From positions 180,983-226,996 of the forward strand of contig NW_005200824.1 in assembly GCF_000372725.1 (NCBI RefSeq): a stretch of 46,014 nucleotides of DNA, in the 5' to 3' direction. A program made the translations under genes and the position numbers. Position 1 is the stretch's first letter. Each line of letters opens with the position of its first letter. This document shows positions 1-9,640 of the stretch, piece by piece. Below the pieces are notes generated by a model. The model was not told the origin of the DNA. It was given only the letters and a program-made list of their open reading frames with translations, and did not search any database. The DNA is from Emiliania huxleyi CCMP1516. Its lineage: Eukaryota > Haptophyta > Isochrysidales > Noelaerhabdaceae.

Positions 1-549
1 ACGCGCCGCGCGGGGGCACGCGGCGCGCTCGCATCGATTCGCCACTTCCAGCGTGAGGTCGTGTGTAAATAGCTTCAAAGGAGGACCAAAAGGGATCTCT
101 CTCCGTTCTCCTAATGCCCTCAAACAGGGACCTTTGGCAAAGGGGCTGGGAATGCTGCGCCGTCTCGCCCCGCCACCCCCCGCGCCGCCCGCGCCCGTCC
201 GCCGTTCGACGACCAATACCATTCATCGGGACGCGGGGGCTCTCGGCTACGGACGGCCTACGGGACCGGCCCCAGCTTCGGCTGAGGGCTGAGGTAGTGG
301 TAGTGGTAGAGCGGCCCGACAAGCTGCCGAGCCCGAGGAAGGAGGTGGGGTCCTCACCCGCCGTCACCCCGGCGGCCCGCGCACGCACGCCGTCTGAGCC
401 TAGCGCAGCGCGAACTCGCTCTGAGCCTAGCGCAGCGCGAGATTTGCGCAGCAACCCGGCCGGGCAACCCTTGAAAAAAAGTTATTTTTTCCTGTGAGAG
501 AGGGCTCTAAATTCTTTTTCCTCGGGCAGACGCGATTTTCTGGCATACA
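1..549. other. Upstream region without a convincing gene
   Basis: Only low-complexity, arginine/proline-rich reading frames are visible, and I do not consider them genes. A direct repeat (unit beginning tctgagcctagcgcagcgcg) occurs at about 393-412 and 419-438. A GGTAGT microsatellite lies near 293-308. A T-rich patch at 473-520 lies just upstream of the first gene and may be part of its promoter or 5' UTR; that is inference. Confidence 0.4.
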
Positions 550-3500
550 ATGTCGCTGCCTGCCACCGTCTCGCTCCGCACGGCGGTGCTCCTCCAGGTG
601 CCCGCCATCGTCGCTCTCCTCGTGTGGCAGAGGCGGCGACTTCGTACGACGTCGGCCGGCAACGCAGCTCTGACGGCTAGCTCGGTCACGGTGAGGCACA
701 GCGCCGCGATCGAGGCGGCCGCAAGGGTGAGCCGCGAGATACCGCTGCGATGCGCTCGGTCCACGGCCGTGGTCGTGATAGATATGCAGACCTTCTGCTG
801 CGACCTCGAGCGCGGCGGCTGCTGGAGAGACGGCAGCAACCAGCCGTCCGACTACCTGCGGGAGACGCTCCCTGCCGTGGTCGACAACATCGCCACGCTG
901 CTCGGCGCCGCGCGCCAGTCGTCGGTCGAGTGCATCTTCACGGTGATCGAGAGCCTGACCGCCGACGGGCGAGACCGCAGCCTCGACTACAAGGTGTCCG
1001 GCTTCAACGTGCCTCGCGGCTCGGAGGACGCGCAGGTGCTGGCCGCCCTGCAGCCCGCCGCCGACGAGATGGTGCTGCCAAAGTGCGGGCCGGCCGTGGT
1101 GGTCCCGGTCGCGCAACTCCTCTCTCTTAAGCTGACGGGCCGTCCACCTCCGCATAGGTGCTCCTCCTCCGTCTTCATCTCGACCAACCTGGCCTACAAG
1201 CTGCGCAACCTCGGCTGCGAGCAGGTGGTGCTCGTGGGCGGCCTCACCGACCAGTGCGTGGACTCCGCCGTCCGCGACGCGTGCGATCTCGGCGCGAGAC
1301 GCACCCGAGATCGCCCGAGATCGCCCGAGATCGCCCGAGATCGCCCGAGATCGCCCGAGATCGCCGCCGAGATATGACCCGAGGTATGACCCGAGGGATG
1401 ACCCGAGATAGGCTTCCTCGTCACGTGCGTCCCCGACTGCTGCTACACGCACTCGCGCGAGCGGCAGCTCGCGTCGCTGCGCCACAACCGCGGCTATTGC
1501 AGGCAGGTGCCGCTCACCGCCCTCCTCGCAGAGATGCGCGCCATGTCCATGACACGTCCATGACATGTCCGGGACATGTCTGTAGGTGCCGCTCACCGCC
1601 CTCCTCGCAGAGATGCGCGCCCTCGAGCTCGGAGGCGGCACGTCGCCGCCGCCAGAGGGGGCCGCGGCTGCGGCGGCGGTAGCGAATCCGGCGGCAGCGG
1701 CGGCGGCGGCGAGTGCGGCGGCGGCGGCGAGTGCGGCGGCGGCGCGCACCGCCGCGGCGCCGCGGCCGCCGCGCGAGTACGTCCGATTCGAAGTCGTCGA
1801 CTTGAACGGCAAGGCGCTGTGCAAGACTGTGCCGGCGCGGCATGCGGGCGAGCGAGACGCCGGCCTTGCCCCCCGCCTCGCCCAAGGGGAGTGGCGCCTG
1901 CTTCACGAGGAAGGGGGAGCTGCGTCCCCAGGCGACGCTGTCTACCTGTACTACGGCGCCATCGGCCTTGGGGCAAACTCGGAGGTGCGCACCGTGCCTG
2001 CCGAGGTCGAGGCATGTCCAGGACACGTCCATGACATGTCCGGGACATGTCTTTAGGTGCTCACCGTGCCTGCCGAGGTCGAGGCGGCGGGCTACTCGGA
2101 CATGTCCAGGACACGTCCACGACATGTCCGAGACACGCCCCACAGGTCGAGGCGGCGGGCTACTCGGACATGTCCAGGACACGTCCACGACATGTCCGAG
2201 ACACGCCCCACAGGTCGAGGCGGCGGGCTACGCTAACTCGCGGCTGGTGCCTCGCTGGGAGACGGAGAGGCTGCTGCCGTGGGCCTCCTCCCCCTCCTCC
2301 CCCCCCTACCCCGCCACCTCCTCCTCCTCCGCCGCCGCCGCCGTCCCCTCCGCCTCCGCCTCCGCCACCTCCTCCTCCACCTCCCCAGAGGTGCGCGGTG
2401 GGCCAGCCGTCGCTGTGCGGCGCGTCTACTGCGAGCAGGAGCAGCCGGGCGGCGGGCTCAACGCCGCCCTCCCGCGCACGGCCTGCCGCCGCCGCTCGAG
2501 CCCTCCGCGGGCGCTGCGAGAAGGACTGCGGCTGACCGCGTGCCGTTGCGTGGTCAGGCGTGCCGCCGGCTGCTCGAGCAGCTCGAGGCGCACGGCGGCC
2601 GAGGGCTGCGGCTGCTCGCGGCGGCCGAGTACGAGTTCTGCCTCGCGACGCGGGACGGGCGCGGCGCCGTCCCTGGCCGAGGGCGACGGGGCGCGGGGAC
2701 GGCACCACTTCCCACCAAGCGCGAGCGGTGCGTGCGAGCAGGTGGGAGCCGCTCTTCAGCGGCCCCGAGATCTTCGTCACGCTGCAGGCGGCGAAGGCGA
2801 CCGCCCTGCCTTCACCTCCCCGTATCTCCCTCTATCTCCCCGTATCTCCCCGTATCTGCCCCGATCTGCCCGTATCTCCCGTATCTGCCCGTATCTCGAG
2901 CGTATCTCCCCGGATCTTCCCGTATCTCGTATCTCCCGGTATCTCCCGGCCCTGCCACCGCGCTCCGCCCACCAGGAGCCCGCGGGACTGAGTGGCGGGT
3001 CGATCTTGCAAAGGTGGCCGGCTTCTGCTACGCGCTCGAGGAGCAGCTCGAGGCGGCGGGCATCGACGTGCGCACCATGAACCCAGAGTACGGCGACGGC
3101 CAGCTCGAGATCACTGTCTCGCCCTCCTGGGGCGTCAGCGCTGCGGACGACGCCTCCACCTTTAAGACGGCGGTCAAGGAGGTGGCGATGCAGTTCGGCG
3201 CGACGGCCACCTTCATGACCAAGCCGTTCAGCCTGTCCGGCCCGGGCAACGGCGGCCACTTCAACTTTAGCCTGTGGGAGCCGGAGGGCGCGGAGGCTGC
3301 GAGCGGCGCGCTTGGCCGCGAGGGGGCTGAGCGAGGCCCTTGCCACGTCGGCAAAGGCGACGAGCGAGGCGGTGGCGGCGGCTTCTGCTCCGAGGGCCTG
3401 CGCAACGCCCTCCACGACGCGGCCGCCCCCGCCGGCCTCTCTCCGCTCGGACGCGCGTTCCTCGCGGGCATCCTGGCGCACGCCCCCGCCCTCGAGGCGC

Positions 3501-4529
3501 TGTGCTCGCCCACGGTGCCCTGTTATGCGCGGCACGGCAACTGGGCGCCGACGCACGCGACGTGCGGAGGGGGGTGGTGGGGTGGGGGGTGGGGGAAGGA
3601 GGAGAGGAGAGGAGAGGGGAGGGGAGCTGAGAAAGGAGGGGTGTAGAGAGGCGAGCGGCGGCGGCGCGGCGGCGGCTCCACACGCGGAGTACTCTGCAGG
3701 TGGGGGCTCGAGGACCGGCTGGCGGCGGTGCGGGTCAAGAAGGGCGGCTCGGGCAGGGAGTGCTACCTCGAGCTGCGCATGCCTTCCGCCTCGGCCAACG
3801 CCTACCTCGTCGTCGCTGCGCTCGTCGCCGCAGGCACGAGCGCGAGCGCCGCCGTGACATGCCGTTGCCGCCGCTCACCGCCACCTCGCAGTCACCGCCG
3901 CGCCACCTGCCCACTTGCCCCGCCGCTGCCACTTTGGTCCACGACCACGACACGTCCACGACACGTCCTCGACACGTCCACGACACGTCCACGACACGAC
4001 TACCCTCTCCGCGCCCGCAGGCTTGGATGGGATGGAGCGGGGCTTGCAGCTCCCGCCGCCGCGCGACCCGTCGGGCAAGGGGAGAGGCGGCGCCTCCGCA
4101 AATGGCGGCGAGGCAGCGGCGAATGGCGGCGGCGAGGCGGCGGTGAATGGCAGCGGTGGCGAGGGCGGCGGTGGCGGCGTGGGCGGCGTGGGCGGTGGTG
4201 GCGCGGGCGGCGGCGGCGGCGTGGGCGGCGGCGGCGGCGCGGGCGCCGTGCCGCTGCCATCCTCTCTCGAGGACGCGCTCAAGGCGCTCGAGGCGGACGA
4301 GGACATGGTGCGCCGCCTCGGCCCCACGCTGGTCCGCTGGTTCGTGGGCGTCAAGAGGGGCGAGATGGCCGCTCTCGCCACCAAGGAGGCCGAGCTGCTG
4401 GAGGGCCTCCGGGACAGCCTCCAGGAGAGGGACAGGCAGCGCGGCGGTGCGGGGGGCGAGGCGGACGAGAAGGCGCTCGAGCTCGCGCGGCGAGAGGCGT
4501 GGCGGCACATGTACCTCGAATTCCTCTGA
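550..4529 (+). CDS. Fusion: isochorismatase-like cysteine hydrolase + lengsin-like glutamine synthetase
   Basis: Proposed exons: 550-1082, 1158-1291, 1412-1506, 1586-1984, 2057-2077, 2214-2282, 2391-2480, 2558-2658, 2742-2796, 3014-3561, 3700-3833, 4021-4529; all phases close, giving 895 residues. A further in-frame GC-AG intron (1848-1931) is likely. Residues ~10-25 are hydrophobic (possible anchor). An isochorismatase fold follows, with the expected triad Asp78 (VVVIDMQTF), Lys178 (LPKC) and Cys211 (GLTDQCVDSAVRDA). After an Ala-rich linker comes a glutamine synthetase: N-domain (YVRFEVVDLNGKALCKTVPA), catalytic motifs AAEYEFCLA, MNPEYGDGQLEI and GNGGHFNFSLW, then WAPTHATWGLEDR. The tail is Gly-rich then helical, ending in EAWRHMYLEFL. 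The family resembles lengsin/FluG-type synthetases acting on unusual amines; here an amide-hydrolase module is tied to an amide-ligase module. The substrate cannot be told. Introns are repeat-filled and half use GC donors. Confidence 0.85.
1292..1411 (+). repeat. GC-AG intron filled with CCGAGATCG repeats
   Basis: The exon ends in GATCTCG and the next resumes with GCTTCCTCGTC, restoring DLGFLVTCVPD of the hydrolase fold. The only usable donor is GC. The interior is a short tandem array of cccgagatcg units that later turn into cccgagg(t/g)atga units, and it resembles the exon end (gatctcggcgcgag), so slippage from exon sequence is a possible source. Confidence 0.7.
1507..1585 (+). repeat. Intron made of a 36-nt exon copy plus ACATGTCC filler
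   Basis: Bases 1507-1542 are identical to 1586-1621, the start of the following exon. The remaining 43 bases are an ACATGTCC/ACACGTCC minisatellite ending in TGTAG. The junctions read GGCAG|GTGCCG and TGTAG|GTGCCG, so removing the 79 bases is exactly neutral to the protein. Confidence 0.85.
1985..2213 (+). repeat. Nested duplicated introns with ACATGTCC filler
   Basis: Bases 1985-2056 begin with a near copy of the exon at 2057 (GTGC.CACCGTGCCTGCCGAG). Bases 2078-2145 and 2146-2213 are two identical 68-bp units, each starting with the first 18 bases of the exon at 2214 (GTCGAGGCGGCGGGCTAC) and ending in CACAG. Splicing leaves SEVLTVPAEVEAAGYANSR. The two units may be removed as one 136-bp intron or as two. 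Confidence 0.8.
2797..3013 (+). repeat. GC-AG intron with CCCGTATCT minisatellite
   Basis: The donor AAG|GCGACC and acceptor AAAG|GTGGCC join TLQAAK to VAGFCYALEEQLEAAG, the expected synthetase sequence. About 2815-2950 is a degenerate array of cccgtatct units. It is the longest intron of the gene. Confidence 0.75.
3834..4020 (+). repeat. GC-AG intron with CCACGACACGT minisatellite
   Basis: The intron joins VVAALVAAG to LDGMERGLQLP in frame. Bases ~3938-4000 are an array of ccacgacacgt units, related to the ACACGTCC filler of introns 1507-1585 and 1985-2213 in the same gene, so one filler family recurs within the gene. Confidence 0.75.
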
Positions 4530-4971
4530 GGACCGCCGCGCCCTGAAGCTGCCGTCCACGTACTGCTTGCTCACCTCGCGCCACACACATCCTGCACCAG
4601 CACCCGCACCGAGATCGCTGTATGCGTCCCAATCTCTGGACTCGTCTGGCTGTCTGCGCACATGGCCACATGCATGCATGGCATGTGTCTGAGCAAAGTT
4701 CTAGAGCGCGCTGTGTCGGCGTGTACGACACGCGCGGATCACTGCCGCACTGAAATTCACTGGACACTGCGGTGTGCGCGCGTCTGGCTCTCCGGCAGAC
4801 CTCTCGCTCCGTCCGCCGACTCCGTCTGTCTCTGCGACGTGCGAGGGCGCGGCCAAGCAGTGGCCATGCCGCTGGTGCCATGGATACTTTGTAGCTTTTG
4901 CAAAAGCGCACTGACACGACTCTTTAGTCACTCTGAACTCTCCACCTCCCCTACCCCTAGTGGCGGCACTG
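4530..4971. other. Intergenic region
   Basis: This stretch holds the 3' ends of the converging fusion gene (plus strand) and the small membrane protein (minus strand). Short catgcatgg repeats lie near 4668-4684. I see no gene, RNA or mobile-element signature. Confidence 0.4.
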
Positions 4972-5436
4972 CTACTTGCAGTTGGCCAAGTTTACCTTCT
5001 TGCCGTACTTGCGATGAAGCTTGCCGAAAAGCTGCCGCTCCTTGCCCTCGTACTTGGCGAGCGCATCGTCCACCCCTCCCAGCTTCTCGGGCGCCCAGTC
5101 GGCATAGTACTCCACCAGGCATGGCCGATACTTGTTTGGGTAGAAGACCGCCGACGGGTCGGGGACGTCGATCACGCCCATCGCCTGCAGCTTGCCGACC
5201 ACGTCGAGCAGCATCGGCAGCGCGGCGGGCAGAGTCATCATGATCAGGAAGAAGATCGGCCCCCACCGGATGCCCTTGCTCGGAGGCTCATCCTCGTCCT
5301 CGTCACCCTTCCTGCGCCGTCTCGGCTTCTCGTCGCCTCCACGCTGCTGCTGCTGCACCGGCACGTCCTCCCGAGGGCTGAGCCAGTCCGGTGCGCCGCC
5401 GCGCGCGCCACCGCTCTTGCCCTGACCACGCGCCAT
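4972..5436 (-). CDS. Small single-pass membrane protein with a KYxGKExxLFxxLxxKYG tail
   Basis: The reading frame is open from 5523; I prefer the internal Met at 5436 (MARGQGKSGG), giving 154 residues, because the upstream part has no recognisable feature. The N-terminal half is polar and basic (QQQQRGGDEKPRRRRKGDEDEDEP), followed by one membrane helix (GPIFFLIMMTLPAALPMLL). The C-terminal segment VDDALAKYEGKERQLFGKL, followed by HRKYG, matches a helical motif that I recall at the C-termini of diverse protist proteins. This suggests a cytosolic tail on an organelle membrane protein, but no function can be assigned. It is a single exon, convergent with the fusion gene upstream. Confidence 0.55.
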   Translation of the reverse strand: MARGQGKSGGARGGAPDWLSPREDVPVQQQQRGGDEKPRRRRKGDEDEDEPPSKGIRWGPIFFLIMMTLPAALPMLLDVVGKLQAMGVIDVPDPSAVFYPNKYRPCLVEYYADWAPEKLGGVDDALAKYEGKERQLFGKLHRKYGKKVNLANCK

Positions 5437-5523
5437 CGTCGCGTGCTGCAGCGAGATAGCCGGCGTGCCAAAAGTGGGTCTTCTGAAAAGAATTTTGGAT
5501 GCTGTCGTAGTGTCCGTGTCCAC

Positions 5524-5912
5524 TAGTTCCGAGTAGAGGGGGCGTTCTGCAGTTAAGGGGAAACCCGGTACACGGAGCCCTCTCGGAGAACTGTGTTTAC
5601 TTTAAGGCCCTTTCCCTGCGAACGCGCACCCCCCCCTAGGGGTCAGGGCTCTCTAGCCCGTAGCCCTATCCCGATCATCCGGCCCGCTGGGTGCGCTTCT
5701 CAGCTCCCCGGCCCTGGATGTGAGGTTACTGACTGCACTCCAAGTGCTCCAAGTGCTCCAAGTCTTAGCGCACGAACACAGGATAGTCTCACACGTTCGG
5801 CCCTGTCGCCTGTCTGTGTTGTTGTGCTGTTGTTTGTCCTTTCAGGAGGAGATTTTTAGAAGCCAACAAGAAATGTGTCACACAGAGTGATTTGCGCTCG
5901 GCAGCTTGTCGA
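5524..5912. other. Intergenic region with a shared 3'-flank segment
   Basis: No gene is seen. Bases ~5850-5908 (atttttagaagccaacaag and following) resemble 26558-26615 and lie just beyond the stop of the minus-strand gene at 5913-6146. Both may be a conserved 3' UTR. An agtgctcca triplet repeat is at 5739-5763. Confidence 0.4.
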
Positions 5913-6146
5913 CTACCAGCCGGAGCCGGAGTCGGAACCGTAGCCGAGATGGTCTTCGAGGGTGTCGAATATGTCATTCGCCTCGCTAGTGGAGCCGGTG
6001 CCGCATGAGTCGCGGTCGGAGGAGGAGTCGTCGGAGGAGCGGCCGGAGAACTCGCGCTTGTCGCGCCTGATGCGCTCTGCGCCGAAAATGGAGAACTCGC
6101 GCTTGTCGCGCCTGATGCGCTCTGCGACGCGTGTCGACGACTTCAT
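5913..6146 (-). CDS. Short repeat-containing protein, unknown function
   Basis: I chose the Met at 6146 (MKSSTRVAERIRRDKREFS) because the sequence upstream of it is homologous to the non-coding segment 5' of the next gene; the frame is open further upstream to 6359. The 77-residue product contains AERIRRDKREFS twice, then a Ser/Asp-rich acidic stretch (SSDDSSSDRD) and a Gly/Ser tail (YGSDSGSGW). The repeat reflects a 45-bp duplication in the DNA (about 6045-6126). The size and charge pattern fit a small disordered protein. I recognise no family. It may be a minor or decaying gene. Confidence 0.35.
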   Translation of the reverse strand: MKSSTRVAERIRRDKREFSIFGAERIRRDKREFSGRSSDDSSSDRDSCGTGSTSEANDIFDTLEDHLGYGSDSGSGW

Positions 6147-6421
6147 CGCCCCTTGTAACCGACGAAATATTTCCGAGCACCGATGCTGCATGCGGTCTAA
6201 GGTGGACCGCGCCGCGTTCGCCGTTTTAAAGGCCGCGCCGAGTCGCGCCCAGCCGCCGAGCCGCCGGGCAAGGCCACCGACCGATCTACTCGAGTATAGT
6301 GAACATCCCATACATGCCTCAGCTCTATCTAGGCAGATACATACTGAGAAGGCAGGCATCGCAAAACACTTTCCTTCCCACTAAAATTTCCGATTTACCG
6401 GCGCCCAGTAGTGCGCCGGCA
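6125..6421 (-). promoter_or_regulatory. Duplicated upstream segment, copy A
   Basis: It shares long similarity with 7631-7971, with landmarks in the same order: cgacgcgtgt, ttgtaaccgacga, gcatgcggtctaaggtggac, the TTTAAAA-like box (minus strand CCTTTAAAACGGCG), a ccgccgag-rich stretch, gcatcgcaaaacact, and a hairpin ccggcgcccagtagtgcgccgg split here as CCGGCGC / GCGCCGG arms (6399-6419). Both copies lie immediately 5' of a minus-strand start codon, so a promoter/5' UTR role is inferred. Confidence 0.55.
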
Positions 6422-6549
6422 CACCCTCTCCCTCTCGACTCAGCCTGCTAGCGCGCATGCTCTTGTCTTGCAGCTAGGGGAGCCTAGAACCTCTCCTGCC
6501 CGGCGTTCTCCTGCCCGGCAAGAACGCCAAGACACCCCGACCGACCGAG

Positions 6550-7582
6550 TCAGAGCCGCTGCCGCTTCGACGACGGCTGCCCGTCGGTCTTCGGGTCGAC
6601 TTTGGCCGCCAGGTCTTTGATCTGCGCCTCCAGCGTCGTAGCGCACTTCTCATAATCCGAGATTGAGACGGCGAGCGACGAGACCTTGCCCTCCGTCTCA
6701 GAGATGGTGTCAATGAGGCGCCGCCGCTCCAGCTGGATCTCCGCGCTCTTGGCAATGTCAGAGTTCGAGTCGAGCGCGAGATGGACCGCCCGCTCCTTGA
6801 GCTCGTCGCGCCGCGTGTTGTACTTGCGCAGGTCGGAAGTGAAGTTCTTTTTGTCCTTGCGGCAGGTGGCCAGCTTCTCCTTGGCAAAGCTCAGCTCAGC
6901 CTCCGCCGACTTCATCAGCTGCTCGAGCTTGTGCGTGTCCTTCTCCTCCTTCTGCGCCGTGAAGGCAGCGGCGCGCTCCTCAAAGGCGCGGAAGGCCGGC
7001 GCCGTGATGGATTCCACGCGCGTCAGGCACTCGTCCGTGTCCTCGTGCAGCGCCTTGCACGCCTCCTTATACTCCTGCTTCTTCAGCCAGCACGCGTCGA
7101 TCTTTGCGAGCTGCGTTTCTGGGATCTTGATCACCTTGGCACGCTCCGAGAGGGTGTCCTCCAGAGTCTGGCTCTTGCGCTTCTCCTTCTCCTCCTTTGA
7201 CATGTACACCTGGCATGCAGGAGAGGATAGGGTCAGTACATGGCACCGGGAGGTCAGAGAGGGAGCGAGAGGCGAATATGCACACCACATACACTGGCTT
7301 GCCCTTGCGCTGTATGATCGCGCGCGAGATGCCTTGCTCCTCCTCCAGCCTCTCCACTGCCTTGACACGGTCGGTCGATTCGAGCTGCAGCAGCATGTTC
7401 CAGATCTTGCCGCCGAAAATGCCGTGCTGGACCTTGACGCCGAGTGCTGACTCGAACGCTGCCCGAATCGGGCCGGTGTGAGCCGAGCACTGCAGGTACG
7501 CGTTGTCGCCTCCGTTGATTGGCTTTGGCACCGGGCCGAGAGCGTCCGAGCGCAGCTCCAGCTCCTCTTCGACATTAGCCAT
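6550..7582 (-). CDS. Coiled-coil protein of unknown function
   Basis: There are two exons (minus): 7582-7295 and 7209-6550, with an 85-bp GT-AG intron at 7210-7294; together they encode 315 residues. The N-terminal ~95 residues form a compact domain (NAYLQCSAHTGPIRAAFESA then GIFGGKIWNMLLQLESTDR). From residue ~97 the chain is almost all charged heptads (SKEEKEKRKSQTLEDTLSER to the end), a long coiled coil ending in the basic SSKRQRL, a possible nuclear signal. The intron starts CCA|GTGTATGTG and the next exon starts CCAG|GTGTACATG, another near-duplicate junction. The start is supported by the upstream stop-rich duplicated segment 48 bp away. The family is not recognised; structural or nuclear roles are guesses. 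Confidence 0.65.
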
Positions 7583-7630
7583 TTCGGACAGCGTGTCGCC
7601 AAATCGGTCCTCCGGGCAGTTCCTTGAGCG

Positions 7631-7971
7631 CGACGCGTGTCAACAAATTCCAAACCTTTTGTAACCGACGATTTCCGAGCACGATGCTGCATGCGGTCTA
7701 AGGTGGACCGCCGCGTTCGCCGTTTTAAAGGCCGCGCCGCGCCGCCGAGCACCCAGCCGCCGAGCCGCCGAGCCGCCGAGCCGCCGAGCCGCCGAGCCGC
7801 CGGGCAAGCCGCCACCGACCGATCGACTCGGGTATTGAACTTCAACTTCCCCTCGCTCGAACCTGCCTCACTCAGCTCTAGCTAGGCATACAACAGGCAT
7901 CGCAAAACACTCCTGCTTGAAGGCGTCGTGGCCACTTTCCGATTTACCCGGCGCCCAGTAGTGCGCCGGCA
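7631..7971 (-). promoter_or_regulatory. Duplicated upstream segment, copy B
   Basis: This is the second copy of the segment at 6125-6421, longer because of an expanded gccgagccgcc microsatellite (~7755-7802). It lies 48 bp upstream of the minus-strand start at 7582 and keeps the TTTAAAA-like box (about 7727) and the terminal hairpin (7951-7970). Its far end lies about 300 bp from the plus-strand DUF932-like gene, so it could serve both directions. Confidence 0.55.
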
Positions 7972-8278
7972 CTCCAGCGTAGAGGGCGTGATACAATTGC
8001 CGGGCGGGGGCGACTTGGCGGTTCTCCGAGCCTTCCTTTGCGCCCTGAAACGACGAGCACCCGCGGTCACCTTCCTAGCTGGGACCCGGTCCGCCTCGCG
8101 ATCCTCCGTGTATCAGACAGCGTCCCCTGCCTACCACGATGAGATGCCCTGCGATAAGACATGCTCCTCTCTCTCTTGTGCGCCCTCGCCAAATAAGCTG
8201 ACGCCCAACACTCGCCTTTAACTTCAGATATTCATCGACGAGAACGCGATTCGCCGAAGCCGGCAAGACGCACCGGGC

Positions 8279-9640
8279 ATGATTACGCGCAGCTCGAAGC
8301 GCCTGTGTACGACAGCGCAGTGCAAAGTGCAGCTCAAGGGCACGGACAGCTTTTTTGAGGTGCGCCATGTCGAGGTGGTCATCAAGTGCGAGAAGACGGG
8401 CAAGCTCTTCTACAACGAGGCCGACGCGAAGCTCCACAGCGAGGAGACAGGGCTGCAGGCCTTTGCCCAGGTCTCGCTCGAGGAGAAGGTGTGGGTCTGC
8501 ACGGAGACGGGCAAGGTTTGCTTCAACGAGCAGCAGATGGCAATGCACAAGCGCTTTGTGCCCGAGGCGCAAACGTTCGACGAGTCCAACGTGGGCGAGC
8601 TGCGGACCAAGGAGCTGGCCGCGGCCGCCGCGGCCGCCGCCACGCCGGCCGAGATGGAGCCCGGTGAAGCGTGGCATTACCAGACGAACGAGTCGGACCT
8701 GCCTTGGGCTACGCAGATCCGTCGCCCAGAGGAAGAGACTTGGATAACCATCCAGCGTGTCTCCGCCGCGTACTCGCTCATGCCACACCAGGACCTCGTT
8801 GGGCGACTGAATGAGTCTGTGACGCATCTCTTTGGCCCGGGCGGCACCATCTGCGTTGACTTCAGAAACCTGAGCACGCAAGCTATGATGCTTGCCGTCG
8901 TCAGCCACCCCTGCTTCCCGCAAGTCAACGTCGCATTGCAAGGCGAAAGCGAGGATCTTGTGCGATTTCAGCTGGTTGCCTTCAACAGCTATGACAAGTC
9001 CAAGGCACTCGAAATCGCCCTCGGTGCAGTGCGGTTTGTTTGTACCAACGGCATGTACTTTCCTTCGTACCTGTTCGCGGCGCTCAAATTTGTCCACTAC
9101 CGCCAGCACGATTGGACGACGCTCCACGCGCAGATCCAAGAGATGCTCGAGCACGCTGCGCCGCGGTGCAAGGGGCTGTGGCTCGCGATGAAGGGCCACG
9201 CCCTCACGGACGACGATCGCGAAGATTTTCGGGCCGCATTCTGTGATGAGGAGCTCATTCCCCTCAACCGTGCCATCGACGAAGCGTTTGACGACCGCGA
9301 CGACGAGGCGAGCCTCTGGGACCTGTACAATGAATGCACGCATTACGCGACGCATTGCGTTCAGGGTGAGGAGGCCAGGCTGATCCACGAGCGTATCGCT
9401 GAGTACTTTTACCCGCAAGAGGAGGTAGAGGAGAAGCGCGACCCAACATTTGTCCTATCGCCATCGCCATCGCCGTCGTCGCCGTCGTCATCGCCTTGTG
9501 ATGCTGATGGCGATGGCTCGCCTCGGTACTCCTCTGACGACTTGAACGACGCCAGCGACTCCAGCGGCGACGAGAGCCACGAAGAGTCTGGCGACGACGA
9601 CGAGGAGGCATCTGAGGAGGCATCTGAGGAGGAAGACTGA
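8279..9640 (+). CDS. DUF932-like protein with N-terminal zinc-finger-like modules
   Basis: A single exon encodes 453 residues. Residues ~35-100 hold two related Cys/His modules (KCEKTGKLFYNEADAKLHSE and VWVCTETGKVCFNEQQMAMH), like degenerate C2H2 fingers of UBX/OTU-type proteins but with incomplete metal ligands. After an Ala run, residues ~150-365 resemble DUF932 (RVSAAYSLMPHQDLVGRLNE; NSYDKSKALEIALGAVRF followed by VCTNGMYF). The tail is Ser- and Asp/Glu-rich (DDDEEASEEASEEED), typical of nuclear acidic proteins. DUF932 is mainly known from phages and plasmids, so a mobile-element or giant-virus source is possible. The gene is intronless next to intron-rich genes, which fits relatively recent acquisition. 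Function is unknown. Confidence 0.65.
   Translation: MITRSSKRLCTTAQCKVQLKGTDSFFEVRHVEVVIKCEKTGKLFYNEADAKLHSEETGLQAFAQVSLEEKVWVCTETGKVCFNEQQMAMHKRFVPEAQTFDESNVGELRTKELAAAAAAAATPAEMEPGEAWHYQTNESDLPWATQIRRPEEETWITIQRVSAAYSLMPHQDLVGRLNESVTHLFGPGGTICVDFRNLSTQAMMLAVVSHPCFPQVNVALQGESEDLVRFQLVAFNSYDKSKALEIALGAVRFVCTNGMYFPSYLFAALKFVHYRQHDWTTLHAQIQEMLEHAAPRCKGLWLAMKGHALTDDDREDFRAAFCDEELIPLNRAIDEAFDDRDDEASLWDLYNECTHYATHCVQGEEARLIHERIAEYFYPQEEVEEKRDPTFVLSPSPSPSSPSSSPCDADGDGSPRYSSDDLNDASDSSGDESHEESGDDDEEASEEASEEED

Noticed and set aside
427..1824. Long minus-strand open frame (465 codons) over the start of the first gene
   Set aside because: It is the antisense shadow of the hydrolase exons; its translation is Ala/Arg/His-rich with no family signal, while the plus strand carries the catalytic triad.
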